Under the pieces are notes generated by a model. The model saw only the letters and a program-made list of their open reading frames with translations. It did no database searches and had not been told where the DNA came from. From Fasciola hepatica (taxonomy: Eukaryota > Platyhelminthes > Trematoda > Plagiorchiida > Fasciolidae): 64,000 bases of DNA. The stretch is from positions 1,984,001 to 2,048,000 of the forward strand of contig CANUEZ040000156.1 of the NCBI GenBank assembly GCA_948099385.1, written 5' to 3'. Made by a program: the position numbers and the translations under genes. This document shows, piece by piece, positions 9,335 to 56,350 of the stretch (positions are counted from its first letter, which is position 1; every line of letters starts with the position of its first letter).

Positions 9335-12300
9335 TTAAATATATACAACTGTTACATATTCAGAAAACCTCGTTGGCTGTCGCAGCTCGCGGCCGCGTCG
9401 ATTTCTCCTGTTGATCGGTGCAGCTGTGTCTTTCGTGGAGTTTGGTGTTGCAACAGGTAACGAGGGGTCGTTAGTGGGAGTAAAAGGGGCCGACTCGTGA
9501 CGACTAACCGAAGGTTGTGAGCAGGTAGGGACACTGAGAGGGTTGTTCGAGGTGGGTTCTGCCTCGATGAAGGCTGGTTTGAGGCGGTCTATGCTGATGG
9601 TCTCCTTCCTGCCCTCGACGTCCACCACGTATTTCTTTTCCTTTCGCTGGACGACGCGGAACGGGCCAGAGTAAGCCGCCTGCAGTGGTGATCGCACTGC
9701 ATCTACTCGAATAAAAACATGGCTGGTGGTAGCTAGAGCGGTAGGTATGTAGTTGCTCAGGGTTTGTTCTCGTGGTGGGGTGGGCTTTATCACCCGCATT
9801 TGGTGCGACAGCCGTTTTGCGTAATCCCCGTAATTAAAACTCATAGGTGGTAATGGAGAAACCAACTCACCTGGAAGTCGTAGTGTGCAACCATAAACCA
9901 GTTCAGCCGCCGTAACACCCATATCGGCTTTAACGGTGTTACGCAGTCCTAAGAGAACGATCGGCAAAACTTCACTCCATAATGGATTATCACGAGCACG
10001 AAGGGCGGCTTTCAGCTGGCGATGGAATCGCTCCACCATGCCATTGGCCTGAGGATGATAGGCTGTCGTCTTGTTGTGTCGACAACCGAATGCGTTTAGT
10101 AGCTCGTGGAAGGCGCCGTCGAAATGAGAACCGCGATCAGTGGTCACGATAGCAGGGCAACCGAACTGACTCACCCAACCGGTTAGAAATGCTTTTGCAG
10201 CTTCCTCTGAGGTTGGGCGAGGAATAGGTATGGCCTGTGGCCAGCGAGTGAAACGATCTACGCAAGTGAGGATGTAGACGCAGCCATTGGATGGCGGAAG
10301 TGGCCCCACGAGATCCACATGCACATGATGAAAGCGTGCGTTCGGTTCGCAGAATGTGCCTAAAGTAGATTTGGTGTGACGATGTATCTTAACTCGTTGG
10401 CACTGGAGACAAGCACGAGCCCAAAGACGTACGTCACGTTTGACGCAAGGCCAGACGAATCGCTCGGTGACTAGTTTCACTGAGGCGGTTACCCCAGGGT
10501 GCGATAAGTTGTGGAGGCTGGTAAAAACTCGTCGGCGAAAACTGGCAGGAACCAGTGGTCGGGGTCGACCTTGTGACACATCGCAAATGATAGTTACGTC
10601 CGAAGTTGGAAGGGCCACTGCCACTAGGTGCAGGGAGCTGTTGTGTCTGAGTTGCTCTACCTCAGGATCTGTCGTTTGGGCTGCGGCGATTGCTTCTAGG
10701 TCTATGCCCATGGGTAGTGGGTAGTCGATATTGTGGACGCGTGAGAGTGCGTCTGCTACGGGATTGTGTGCCCCAGAGACGTGTCGAATGTCCGTAGTAA
10801 ACTGCGAAACATAGTCTAAGTGGCGAATCTCGCGTGGCGAATATCGGTCAGAAGCTGACTGGAGGGCGTACACTAGTGGTTTATGATCTGTAAACACTGT
10901 GAACAATTGGCCCTCGAGTGTGTGCCGGAAGTGTCGGATACCCAAATAGATTGCCAGAAGTTCTCTGCTGAACGTACTATATCGGGATTCCGCAGGCTGG
11001 AGACGCTTGGAGAAGAAAGCTATTGGTTGCCATGAATTGTTGACGAATTGCTGCAACACTGCGCCAACAGCCGTGTCCGAAGCATCTGTTCCTAATGCCA
11101 GGGGAGCAGAAGGATCGGGATGTGAAAGGAGTGCTATGTTGGCGATAGCTTCCTTGATCAAAGTAAACGCTGCCTGCGCCGTGTCGGGAAAAATGAATTT
11201 CCGCTTACCTCCACGTAAAAGGTCTGTTAGAGGCTGCATTATTTCGGCGCAGTGTGGGATAAAGCGGCGATAAAAGTTAACTAGGCCAGAAAATTGGCGC
11301 AACTGTCGGTAAGAGTGAGGCTCAGGATAGTCGCGAATTGCCGCCACCTTGTCAGGCAGGGGCTGTATGCCTGAGGCTGAGATTTCGTGACCTAGGAACG
11401 TGATGGTCGTCTTACCTAATTCGCACTTAGCAGAGTTAATGGTTACACCGTGTTGGCTAAGGCGCTCAAAAAGAGCACGCAGGTGTGTCATATGCTCTTC
11501 TTTTGAAGAACTTGCCACCAAAATATCGTCTAAGTACACGTAGACATTCTTCAAACCGCGTGTTGCCTCATGCATAAACCTTTGAAAGGTTTGGGCTGCA
11601 TTGCTGAGCCCAAAAGGCATGCGCAAAAACTCGAATAGTCCGAATGGAGTTGTGACAGCGGTTTTAGGGATGTCAGCCTCTGCTACTGGGATTTGGTGGT
11701 ATGCTCTGACGAGGTCGATTCTGCTGAAAACAGAACAACCAGACAGGGTAGAAGTAAGATCTTGAATATGTGGAATGGGGTATCTGTCCGGGACAGTAGC
11801 CTGGTTGAGGGCCCTGTAGTCACCGCAGGGGCGCCAATCGCCATTAGGTTTAGGAACCATGTGAAGGGGCGAGGCCCAAGGGCTACTGGACGGGCGTATT
11901 ATGCCTAGTTCTAGCATGTGTTCAAACTCAGCCTGTGCTACGCGTAGCTTGTCTAAGGTCAAGCGACGTGGTCGGCTAAATGCTGGGGGTCCTTTAGTGA
12001 CAATATGGTGGGTAACGTTAGTGGTCACCGCGGGAAGGGGGCCAGATTGTCTTAGCATTGCCGGGTAAGCTGAAAGTAGGTCTGCGTACGGGTGTTCGGC
12101 CTGCGGTTCGATGTATAGGGGCGTGATGTGATTCACGGAGGAATACGACCCGGTTACGGAAAGAGAAGTCTGCCGGTCGACAACTCTCCGGCCTCGTGCA
12201 TCGATCAGGAGGTCGAAATGGTCTAGGAAATCGATGCCTAGTATGGGATAAGGGACGTCCGCTACTATGAACACCCAGCGGAAGGTGCGGCGTAGTCCTA

Positions 12301-12613
12301 AGTTGAGTGTGAGTGACTTACGGCCGTAAGTAGCAATGGGAGTGCCATTGGCAGCACGGAGTTGTTGGACTGACGGGTTCGTTGCATCACCTGCCTCCTT
12401 TGGAATGACACTTACTGCTGCACCGGTGTCAATTAGGAACAGGCTATTGGAAACTAAATCTCGGACATGCAACAGACGACTGCTATTATGGCTGCCGACC
12501 GCGTTAGTCGCCGGAACGCGTCGGGATATTAGTTTCCCTGTTTGGCACCTGGGAAGGTGCAACCGGCTTCGCAGCGCCGAGCCTTCTCCCCAAACCGTTT
12601 GTGGTATCGACAA
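9335..12613 (-). CDS. pol: Gypsy Pol polyprotein (protease, RT, RNase H, integrase)
   Basis: This uninterrupted 1092-codon frame encodes the enzymes that copy and integrate the element. Domains in order (residue numbers from the frame start): aspartic protease IDTGA (D62); RT with [27 protein letters not shown] and YLDD (360-363); RNase H with TDASD (D510), SRELLA (E551), TDHKPL (D576) and NPVADALS (D621); integrase HHCC zinc finger (H701, H705, C735, C738) and DDE core (D767, D826, E861); then a C-terminal tail. All catalytic residues I can identify are present. The frame overlaps gag by 85 bases in the -1 frame and has no convincing start of its own, so translation as a Gag-Pol fusion by frameshifting is the likely route. 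Confidence 0.95.
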   Translation of the reverse strand: MSIPQTVWGEGSALRSRLHLPRCQTGKLISRRVPATNAVGSHNSSRLLHVRDLVSNSLFLIDTGAAVSVIPKEAGDATNPSVQQLRAANGTPIATYGRKSLTLNLGLRRTFRWVFIVADVPYPILGIDFLDHFDLLIDARGRRVVDRQTSLSVTGSYSSVNHITPLYIEPQAEHPYADLLSAYPAMLRQSGPLPAVTTNVTHHIVTKGPPAFSRPRRLTLDKLRVAQAEFEHMLELGIIRPSSSPWASPLHMVPKPNGDWRPCGDYRALNQATVPDRYPIPHIQDLTSTLSGCSVFSRIDLVRAYHQIPVAEADIPKTAVTTPFGLFEFLRMPFGLSNAAQTFQRFMHEATRGLKNVYVYLDDILVASSSKEEHMTHLRALFERLSQHGVTINSAKCELGKTTITFLGHEISASGIQPLPDKVAAIRDYPEPHSYRQLRQFSGLVNFYRRFIPHCAEIMQPLTDLLRGGKRKFIFPDTAQAAFTLIKEAIANIALLSHPDPSAPLALGTDASDTAVGAVLQQFVNNSWQPIAFFSKRLQPAESRYSTFSRELLAIYLGIRHFRHTLEGQLFTVFTDHKPLVYALQSASDRYSPREIRHLDYVSQFTTDIRHVSGAHNPVADALSRVHNIDYPLPMGIDLEAIAAAQTTDPEVEQLRHNSSLHLVAVALPTSDVTIICDVSQGRPRPLVPASFRRRVFTSLHNLSHPGVTASVKLVTERFVWPCVKRDVRLWARACLQCQRVKIHRHTKSTLGTFCEPNARFHHVHVDLVGPLPPSNGCVYILTCVDRFTRWPQAIPIPRPTSEEAAKAFLTGWVSQFGCPAIVTTDRGSHFDGAFHELLNAFGCRHNKTTAYHPQANGMVERFHRQLKAALRARDNPLWSEVLPIVLLGLRNTVKADMGVTAAELVYGCTLRLPGELVSPLPPMSFNYGDYAKRLSHQMRVIKPTPPREQTLSNYIPTALATTSHVFIRVDAVRSPLQAAYSGPFRVVQRKEKKYVVDVEGRKETISIDRLKPAFIEAEPTSNNPLSVPTCSQPSVSRHESAPFTPTNDPSLPVATPNSTKDTAAPINRRNRRGRELRQPTRFSEYVTVVYI
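12495..12538 (-). promoter_or_regulatory. Probable -1 programmed ribosomal frameshift signal
   Basis: In element orientation the last gag codons are CAG GGA AAC followed by TAA, which gives the heptamer G GGA AAC (12538-12532) in the correct X XXY YYZ register. Seven bases later a stem can form between CCGACGCGTT and AACGCGGTCGG (one bulged G, nine-base loop; 12524-12495). Slippage by one base joins Gag ...AKQG to KLISRRVP in the pol frame. The heptamer type and a spacer of five to nine bases are established features of -1 frameshifting. Function here is inferred. Confidence 0.8.
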
Positions 12614-13350
12614 TACGTTGATCGAGATGGGTTAACCAGGCGGTTAGGGGAAGGGCTTCTGAGACGTTCACGTCGGTCAGAGTTGTGATAAGATATATGG
12701 TTTCTACAGTGAGAACAACCAGGAGAGGAAAAACGTCTGAAAGCCCGCTCGAAAGCAGCTATCAGAGTATCCTCGGGGTGTGTTTCTACGGTGGGAGCTG
12801 TGGTCTGGGGGCTGCTCGAGTTTGTTACGGCGGTAATTTGTGGATGGTACCGGTCCATAATACCGTCCGCTAGTTTAGCCGCTTCTGTGAGCTTAAGGTG
12901 GCTGGAAACCTCGAGCAGTGCTTGAATGTTGGGTGGTAGTCGCTGCACCCACAACTCTTTGAGGACGTTTTCCTCTAAAAGTTGCCCTGCCAGCTGCTGC
13001 ATTTCTCTCAGTAATGCAGAGGGCTTCTTGCTACCTAACTCTGTTTCTTGGGTCAGCCGTTTTAGTCTGGACGATTCTGACGGTAAAAGACAAGAGATTA
13101 CCGCGTCTTTCACGGCTGTGTAAGAACTGTTATTAAATATTACGTCGCGTATCTGAGTAGCAACGTCACGGGGAAGGCGACCGATAGTCCACAAGTAACG
13201 GGTTCGTTCGCTTGTAATTCTATGTGATTCGAACTCTGCCTCCAACATATGAAACCAGAGCTGAGGGTCATCAATAAAAAACTGAGGGACGGCTAGGGAG
13301 ACTGTCGAAACGGACGGTTCCGGGTCAGGTTTACGGTCGTTGCTAGCCAT
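12529..13350 (-). CDS. gag: Gypsy Gag protein
   Basis: This 273-residue structural protein forms the retrotransposon particle and binds its RNA. The start [10 protein letters not shown] at 13350 is the first ATG after the primer site. Residues about 20-180 have the capsid-like pattern of CsRn1-group Gags ([38 protein letters not shown]). Near the C-terminus is a zinc knuckle of the form C-X2-H-X9-C-X3-C (C247, H250, C260, C264). This is the CHCC arrangement reported for CsRn1/Kabuki-type elements, in place of the usual CCHC. The stop codon directly follows the frameshift heptamer. Confidence 0.93.
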   Translation of the reverse strand: MASNDRKPDPEPSVSTVSLAVPQFFIDDPQLWFHMLEAEFESHRITSERTRYLWTIGRLPRDVATQIRDVIFNNSSYTAVKDAVISCLLPSESSRLKRLTQETELGSKKPSALLREMQQLAGQLLEENVLKELWVQRLPPNIQALLEVSSHLKLTEAAKLADGIMDRYHPQITAVTNSSSPQTTAPTVETHPEDTLIAAFERAFRRFSSPGCSHCRNHISYHNSDRRERLRSPSPNRLVNPSRSTYCRYHKRFGEKARRCEAGCTFPGAKQGN

Positions 13351-13557
13351 AGTTGCAATGGTATATCAAATGTAAAATGATATAAAGAGGTCAGTGCAGC
13401 AAAAGTGAAACACTTATAATATGGATATGAGAAAATATATATAAGGGATATGGTAACTGATATCCGGAATTTACCGTTTATATATCGGAAAAGTGTATAT
13501 GTAAACGAATAAATGTGATTGAGGGACTTACGAATGTACTTCGAGAATTAATTTGTT

Positions 13558-13571
13558 CTTCGGGCTCACCA
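13558..13571 (-). promoter_or_regulatory. tRNA primer binding site
   Basis: TGGTGAGCCCGAAG begins one base after the 5' LTR in element orientation. TGG pairs with the CCA end of a tRNA. The sequence resembles the complement of tRNA-Trp, the primer reported for CsRn1-type elements, but with mismatches. The exact tRNA is therefore an inference. Confidence 0.65.
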
Positions 13572-13572
13572 G

Positions 13573-13842
13573 TTTAGGATTTATGTCAGTTAAGTCAGGA
13601 CCTGCTCCCGTATAGAGTCTATAGCCCGTGGTCCTCGGTATGTGACACGATAGTGAATATACTCGGCAGCGCGCAAAGCAGAACTCAAAACGCTGGAGCG
13701 GGACAACGTGTGTATTGGAGGAGCGCAACGGCGTGCAGACGACGTACACAGGCGGAGCAAGTGGCGCCACCAAAAACGGTCATTGTTCAAATAAACAAAT
13801 TTGATAGTCTTCGTCATCGAGTGCTTTATTGGTAGCACTACA
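13573..13842 (-). repeat. 5' LTR of the gypsy element
   Basis: Identical to the 270-bp LTR at 8362-8631. It should hold the element's promoter. The GCTT duplication follows at 13843-13846 and CR1 ORF1 then resumes. Confidence 0.92.
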
Positions 13843-13846
13843 GCTT

Positions 13847-14210
13847 CCTCAGTTCAGATCACCCTCATGACACCTACGCCCAGGTGTTTAACCGCCTTAA
13901 GCTCCCTTTCCCACTTAAAGGTCGGTCCACTTGGTTGGTAACCAAACGCACCAACCGGGTTCACGGTATTCTCATTGTAATGGGTTCCACAGATGCAGCC
14001 AAACGAATTGTTTCCTTGGCCGCAAAGCTCAAGGAGGAAATTGAAGGGCTCAAGGGCGTATCCATTGATAAGCCACTTCATCTGAGGCTCCGCAGTGAGA
14101 AGGCTAAGCCAAAAATTCCACAAAAAGCCGATCATAAGCTCAGAGTGCTGCCAGTTGTCCAGGTAACTCGCCTTGAGCTGCATGCCCACCATCCCTCGCT
14201 TCCCCACTGA
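13847..14210 (+). pseudogene. CR1 copy B ORF1, C-terminal part after the insertion
   Basis: This resumes ORF1 with FLSSDHPHDTYAQVFNRLK and ends at TGA 14208-14210. It is identical to 2507-2869 of copy A. A Pro-rich basic frame follows at 14342-14773 (NKLTNKRTQNRASSSAQKG). It is probably the rest of ORF1 after a frame change and overlaps the ORF2 N-terminus. Confidence 0.7.
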
Positions 14211-14742
14211 CACCATTTCCCGTCGCCGAAAGTACTCCCAGTAGTAGGCCTAGTGCCACTAAACATCGGTCGCCTACGAAAAGCATCCCAGGCCCCATCA
14301 TAGCCAACAAGACTGTTTCAACGGACGAGACTCACTCATCCTTGAGCCCAGACATGAACCTGCAACCTGTTTCTACTGAAAGAAGCAGTGAGGAGGTTAA
14401 AGCACCAGATAATATATCTGGTGCTGTCATGAAAAATAAGCTCACCAACAAGAGAACTCAGAATAGGGCATCAAGCAGTGCGCAGAAGGGCAAACCACAA
14501 AAGGCAGCCCACCCTTTTCGGAGACCGAAGGATGTAGGCCGTCCACCTGGATTGATACCCCCCAGGTTACTAGACATCAAAACCTACCGGTCCCCCCAGC
14601 AGTCTGTCTACCCTCTAGCGCCCCAATATCTTCAGCCCCCGACTCTCCCAGGACCTCCTTTCCATCCTCAAATCCCCCTCTTTCCCCCTCCTCAAACCCA
14701 AAACCAGCTGCCTCTGGCGATTCTGCAACAACTCCTGAGCAT

Positions 14743-15546
14743 GTGCTCAAGTGTTTTTACAGCAATTGCCTGAGTGTGTTTAATAAGATCCCGGAGCTTC
14801 GGCAGCTTGCAGTGGATAAGGAGCCTCAGATCATAGCCCTCACAGAAACCTGGCTCACCCCTGACATACTTGATGCCGAAATATCCATTCCGGGATACTT
14901 CACAGTAAGGCGGGACTCCAGTACAGGTCGTGCCGGCGGGGTCATCATATACTACGATAATTCGATCCCTCCTCCCACCTTACTGACAACACCAACCTTT
15001 TCATGTATTGATTGTTTGTGGGCCGTGTTTAACCTCTCTAGGACAGATACCCTATTGCTTGGTGTTGTCTACCGTCCTCCCGCATGCAATTCAACTGACA
15101 GCCTAGGTCTCATAGACTTATTAGGCTCCCTGAAAAGCTATACAGACTTCACCCATCTGTTAGTCACTGGTGACTTCAACTCTCCCAGTACAAACAGGCA
15201 AAGAGCTGATGCCCCGGATATCACTTTCGGTAAACCCCTCCTTAATCTCGTACTGAAAAACTCATGGGTGCAGAACGTAAGAGATCCGACTAGATATCGC
15301 ACAGGCCACGCCCCGTCCCTACTAGACCTGGTCATCACCAATGATCGGTTCCTAATAGATGTGGTGCATTACTTGCCGCCCCTCGGCAAAAGTGATCACA
15401 TTCTCATTAGATTCGATTATATCGTGAAATGGCCTCCTCTTCCGTCAGAAACTAGAATTTTGAGATCCTTCAAAAGGACCAACTTTGACCAAGTCTGTGC
15501 ATTTTTTCGCTCCCAGCTAAATTTAACTAACCCAGGTAACTGCTGA
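14743..15546 (+). pseudogene. CR1 copy B, endonuclease domain of ORF2
   Basis: Same endonuclease as in copy A, with TETWL, VTGDFNSPS and GKSDHILI present. It ends at the same one-base frameshift (TGA 15544-15546). The catalytic domain itself is intact, but it is not joined to RT in frame. Confidence 0.85.
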
Positions 15547-15550
15547 TGAA

Positions 15551-16246
15551 ATGGCAGAGAATCTCAGAGAGTTAATCTCCTTAGCTGATAGGCATTTTGT
15601 CCCCAGAATTCGTCGCCCACAGACCGCTAAGCGACCCCTCCCTCGCCCCATTAGGCGCATTCTAGACGAACGCGCACGCCTCTTTGCTAGATATAAAGCC
15701 ACAGGCCTTGCCCGTGATGCGGAAGACTTCAGGATCATAAGGAACATATGCAAAGACAAGATTAGGTCCTATCAGAATGCAGTCCAGCGATCTGTACTTG
15801 ATCGAGCACGGACCAGTAAGGCATTTTTCTTCCGGTACATGCGCCGTCTAATGGGCACAGCTCTGACGCCATTAGCTCTCAAAGATAGTGCCGGATCTCC
15901 ATTCACTTCCCCTAGCCAAGTAGCCGAGGCATTCAGCTCCTACTTCCGTACAATTTTTAGCTCCATTCCCATATCATCCCACCCTACCATGCACCCATTA
16001 TCGATAACCACTACCCTTAACCGTGTCACTATTCCCATTGGTGCAGTCGCTCAAGGTTTCCGACGGCTCAACCAATATTGCTCTATGGGTCCTGACCTAA
16101 TCCACCCCCGTATTCTCAAGGAAGCCGCGGATACATTAGCTGCTCCTTATGCCTCGCTTTTTCAGCAATGTGTTGACGATGGAGTTTTCCCCCGTAACTG
16201 GAAAAAAGCAGTGATCTCACCCATCTATAAGACACCTTGCTTCTAG
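15551..16246 (+). pseudogene. CR1 copy B, ORF2 middle region
   Basis: This encodes the spacer between endonuclease and RT and ends at TAG 16244-16246, the second frameshift shared with copy A. RT text continues in another frame (SSYRPISLTSIPSKIFEG) straight after it. Confidence 0.8.
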
Positions 16247-16391
16247 TTACAGACCTATAAGCCTCACTAGCATCCCTAGCAAAATTTTTGAGGGAATTCT
16301 TAAGAGTGAAACTCTTTCCCATCTTCATAGAAATAAGATCCTCTCCCCGTCCCAACATGGGTTTCTTCCTGGCGGGTCATGCATCACCAAT

Positions 16392-17498
16392 ATGCTTACT
16401 GTCATGGATAGTCTAACGAAAGCCTATGATGATGGCCAGCTCTCACACGCTGTATTCATCGATTTTGATAAGGCCTCCGACAGGGTCCCCCACGCCCTTG
16501 CTCTTTATAAGTTGCAAGCATACGTGATTGGAGGCTCCATATTCGTCATCCTACTCAGCATTCTTACCGACCGCACCCTTGCGGTTAAGGTGGGGAATGT
16601 TTTGTCTCAGCCCTCAACAGTAACAACTGGGGTCCCCCAAGGGTCGGTCTCAGGTCCTCTTCTTTTCCAGATCTATATAAACGATCTACCGACAGCCCTT
16701 CCTGCGAACATTGCCATGTACGCAGATGATGTAACCCTCTGGAGTTCAAGCGTTGAAGACCTGCAAATTGCAGTTTATGAAACAAAACGCTGGTCCGATG
16801 ATTGGAACCTTCCAGTTAATGATGACAAATGCGTGAGCATGTCTTTCGGCAGAGAGACTGGTCACACGTTTTCCATTAATGGAGCAGCCACACTGCCAAG
16901 GGTTGACCGACACAAGGTGCTCGGTTTCTGGTTAGATTGTAACTTATCCTTCTCTCATCATCACGAACTTGCGAGCAAGTCTTCCTTTCGAGTCCTAAGC
17001 ATGATTCGAAGGTCCTTCCCGCGCATATTTAAGGATGATTTCCCCATAATTTTCTGCACTTATATCCGACCTCTGCTGGAGTACGGTAGTCAGATAGTGC
17101 ACTCTGGTCTTGTCCCAGTCCGTGAGATCCTAGAAAGAGTTCAGCGGGCCTCCACCAAGGCAGTAAGGGGTCAATCCCGCCTACCTTATCCCGTCCGCCT
17201 CTCACTCCTCAACCTCTATCCCCTTGACGTAAGACGCGTAAGAGGTGATTTGTTTTTGATGTTCCACCTTTTTGAAACAGGTCAAAGCGATTGCTTCTTC
17301 TCCGTCTGTCCAGCCTCCTCTCTCCGTGGTCACAGCAGAAAAGTTTTCAAACCGAGGCCACGCACTTCACTAAGGATTAACTTTTTTAGCTGTAGGGTTA
17401 ATACTCTGTGGAATGCACTTCCGGAAGATATTGTTCTCTCGCAGAACAAAACTATCTTCAAGAAAAAGCTAGACCTCTACCTGGGTCTCTCCCAATAA
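16392..17498 (+). CDS. CR1 copy B reverse transcriptase domain, open but separated
   Basis: This 368-residue open frame copies LINE RNA at the nicked target. The visible RT motifs are FIDFDKASDRVPH (residues 22-34, motif A), GVPQGS (80-85, motif B) and MYADDVTLW (YADD 110-113, catalytic). A CR1-type thumb and C-terminus ending KKKLDLYLGLSQ follow. The RT fingers lie upstream in the same frame back to about 16236. The ATG used is internal, so this is a domain of a broken ORF2, not a free-standing gene. Confidence 0.85.
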   Translation: MLTVMDSLTKAYDDGQLSHAVFIDFDKASDRVPHALALYKLQAYVIGGSIFVILLSILTDRTLAVKVGNVLSQPSTVTTGVPQGSVSGPLLFQIYINDLPTALPANIAMYADDVTLWSSSVEDLQIAVYETKRWSDDWNLPVNDDKCVSMSFGRETGHTFSINGAATLPRVDRHKVLGFWLDCNLSFSHHHELASKSSFRVLSMIRRSFPRIFKDDFPIIFCTYIRPLLEYGSQIVHSGLVPVREILERVQRASTKAVRGQSRLPYPVRLSLLNLYPLDVRRVRGDLFLMFHLFETGQSDCFFSVCPASSLRGHSRKVFKPRPRTSLRINFFSCRVNTLWNALPEDIVLSQNKTIFKKKLDLYLGLSQ

Positions 17499-17783
17499 TT
17501 CCCTTTGTCAAAAAACAAAAAAAAAACAAATTAGTTGTCTCTTATCGCATATATGTTCATGAATGCCGCACCCCCACTCAGCTTAAGGCACTGTCCACAG
17601 TGTGACACTGAATGAGGTTATATGTATCTTGTTTTTGCTGCCACCCCCGCCCCCCTCCCCGCTTCTTTTTACTCTCGTTTCAGCTCGGTGAATCCGACAG
17701 AAGATCAAAGATTTCCTAAAGAACCGGGACAATTGGGCTCAAAGCCTCGAACCCGTGTAGTACTTCAAGACTTCAAGACTACA
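17499..17783 (+). other. CR1 copy B 3' UTR with octamer tail
   Basis: Contains an A-rich tract (about 17511-17529), C-rich stretches and two copies of ACTTCAAG near 17761-17776. It aligns with 6058-6350 of copy A but with many differences. Confidence 0.7.
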
Positions 17784-18532
17784 CCAGTACCTCTTGAGTG
17801 ATTGGACGGTACCGTGGGTCGGCTGTTGGCGGCGTTATCGGTGCTCGACTGTTAGTGCAGGGTCCTGTTTACGCACCTAATAAGCTTTCGTGGTCATGGA
17901 GTTTTCCACCATTTGTGTTTTGCAGATTCAACACAAGCAGCACCCACAGAGGAACGTTGACCCTTGCATACTGCCATTAGGCGACCCTGCCAACGGGATG
18001 AAGTAGAATGAGGTTCTTGTAATTGGGTGATTTTGATGCTTTGTGACCAACAACAGTCTTGTGAAGTGGCCTACCCAGTGAGATGTCCCCGGCGAACCTG
18101 AATACTCCTGGTTTGTAAGTATTGAAGGAGTAAATAACAATGTGGACAATGTTTCTTTCGTTGGGTGGAGCAGTGTAGTGGGCAGGCTTTTGTTAGTCAC
18201 ATTGGTGTTTGGCTGATGTAATTGTAGGATCCTCTTTATGCTTACTGAGCCTTTTTGGTCATGGAGATTCCTCTCATTTGTTTTGCAGATCGGACACAAG
18301 CAACCCCCCGCGAAGGAAGGTTGATCCTTGCATGTCACACTATTCAGCTCCATTGGTTTCCTTGCAGCTATTCACAGACAAGACTTAAGAACGCCTATTT
18401 CGAGACTGCCCTTGCGTCAAATCTGTGTTCATCCTGTCTTAGGGTGGTCCCGGTGTACAGTTCTTGAGGCAGCTGTTAGTCAGCTTGCCAAATCCATAAA
18501 GAAATAACTAGTTCACGTGTTAACAGCGAACG
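17784..18532 (+). promoter_or_regulatory. Upstream region of the Hippo kinase with an imperfect internal duplication
   Basis: This lies between the CR1 3' end and the kinase start codon and should contain the promoter and 5' UTR, though I cannot place a transcription start. Two diverged copies of a roughly 120-base unit occur at about 17865-17980 and 18225-18340. They share GGTCATGGAG, TTTTGCAGAT, ACACAAGCA and a GTTGA(C/T)CCTTGCAT end. Each contains a pyrimidine-rich TTTTGCAG that could act as a 3' splice site. Confidence 0.4.
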
Positions 18533-54713
<36,181 letters not shown>

Positions 54714-55400
54714 AATTTGTTGCCGTCTGCTATTTCTGACCACGGAGAAGGGCTCAAACAAATCTCAGATGTCTTCCGAATTGATTCTCCGTGATCATGC
54801 ATTTGCCCAGTCATACTTCAATAACCATTTACTCCATTGTTTTTCTTTCTCATTGGGATTATTCTGCTGCTTCTTCGGTTACTTTATTATTATGCCCATC
54901 CCCTTGTATTTTCCTTCCGTACAATAATGTTGATCATATTCGCATGACCGCTTTTCATTTTGCGGTCCATGGTGCCGCGCTGCGATTAAACACGCACGAG
55001 TAATCATTGTTGACCCGGACAAGTGCCTGTTCATAACGAAAAATCATTCGATCATTGTTTTCGTTCTTCTAGATGTCCTGTTTTCTCCTCTGCCTGCTGT
55101 TTTTGCACCGGATCTTTCATGTGCCTCTGATCGCTCACGCGTTTTCTTGTGTCCAATCCAAAGTTGGATTTTACCAAAGCCTCCAAATGCTTGGTTAGTC
55201 TTGATCACGAGGCTCTCGTTTGCCACTTATTCTTTCTTGCACAAACGGACAAACTGATCGTGTTTCTAGACATCTTTCCGGATAACTACAGTGAGAACAA
55301 TAAATGTGGAGACACCCCGGGATGTCGGATTCCTCAACTTACCACTCGAAAGTTTAGTGGGTGAGATGAAGCAAACTCCACGAAGTAGATAATAAAGTCA
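54714..55400 (+). terminator. Hippo kinase 3' UTR with candidate poly(A) signals
   Basis: AATAAA occurs at 55299-55304 and again at 55391-55396, about 590 and 680 bases after the stop. Either could end the transcript. No other gene text is seen. Confidence 0.55.
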
Positions 55401-56079
55401 GCTAGAGAAGTGTACAGTCTGTTCAATGGAAGTGGATCCCCCCTGATGAACTGTTACTGGTTGTTACAAAGGAATAAGATCCACCAAATACTCACAAACT
55501 CACCAGACCAATGTGAATATACACGATTGAACCAAGAACAGGTCAGCGGGAAAAACTGTGCCAACGGGTAACACTGCCGAGCAAATATTACCTAAATTGT
55601 TATTTTACTCGGATTTTCCATACAAGCGCTTCAGCATCGAACAGCACGACCAGCTTATGAGCAATATGCGCGTCCATATTGGTTGATACATCACCAACAG
55701 CGTGGTAGGACTACATTGGTAGCTTTGTGTCGTCGTTCCGCGCTAAAATGAACCATTTTTGAAATTTTAATTAGCAAATCTCGGTATTGGTCATCATCTC
55801 CAGCGGACGATTCAGAGCGATTTTTCGCCCGATGTTAAAGTTTAGCTACTTTAATCGTTTTCAGCAGCATATGTAGAAATTCCACTCCCCGGGGGTGGAT
55901 CCATTCCACTGAACACTGCACATAAAAATTGGATGGTAGAGAAACAAATTGGCGGATTTGACCGGTATTGTGTACCGAATAATGGCTCTAGGCCCTGCAC
56001 TAAACTTAAAGGGAGAGTTCATAGTTGATATATTCTCTCTTAATATATGGGGTACTGATGAAGAAGAAGTGTATTAAGG
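55401..56079. other. Intergenic, nothing recognised
   Basis: No coding frame of note and no repeat matching the other families in the window. Confidence 0.4.
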
Positions 56080-56350
56080 TCAGTGGTCCAGACGGATTGC
56101 CGCCAAGGGTGCAAACTGTTTTTTCTCTAATTTCATCCTCAGCATTGACATGTTTACACAAAAAATTTTGTTCCATGAAAATACCCCAGAATGGCATCCA
56201 TAGAGAGGGTACATTTCATTACCTGGAAAATATATCGTGTAATCTAATACTCTGGACTTGTGTGTTTAAAGACTTCTGTTGCATCGAACGTCCTCCGATA
56301 TAAGGAAAACTGGTCCGGTCAGCTTGACTATCGTCACTATGTCGTACACT
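56080..56350 (+). mobile_element. Short non-LTR reverse transcriptase relic
   Basis: Reads KVSGPDGLPPRV, resembling the conserved GPDGLPPR entry to LINE RT domains. About 230 bases later comes GGTCCGGTCAGCTTGACTATCGTC, which recalls YRPVSLT. It is heavily decayed, and the clade cannot be set. Confidence 0.5.

Larger units (their letters stand above)
8362..13842 (-). mobile_element. Complete CsRn1-type Ty3/gypsy LTR retrotransposon
   Basis: This 5.48-kb element lies on the minus strand. In element order: 5' LTR (13842-13573), tRNA primer site (13571-13558), gag (13350-12529), pol (12613-9335), polypurine tract (about 8644-8632) and 3' LTR (8631-8362). Both LTRs are 270 bp and identical throughout. 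Both reading frames are uninterrupted, and a GCTT duplication flanks it. The CHCC Gag knuckle and pol order protease-RT-RNase H-integrase match the CsRn1 group described from flukes. Identical LTRs and open genes indicate a very recent insertion. Confidence 0.95.
7832..17783 (+). mobile_element. CR1-like LINE copy B, interrupted by a gypsy element
   Basis: This is a nearly full-length element: 5' UTR (about 7832-7984), ORF1 start at 7985, ORF1 interrupted at 8361/13843, then endonuclease, ORF2 middle, RT ending at 17498 and a 3' UTR with ACTTCAAG repeats to about 17783. Without the 5.48-kb insertion it is about 4.5 kb. Unlike copy A, its RT is open from 16392 to 17498 with an intact YADD. ORF2 still carries the two one-base frameshifts shared with copy A, so it is not autonomous as read. 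Confidence 0.9.
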
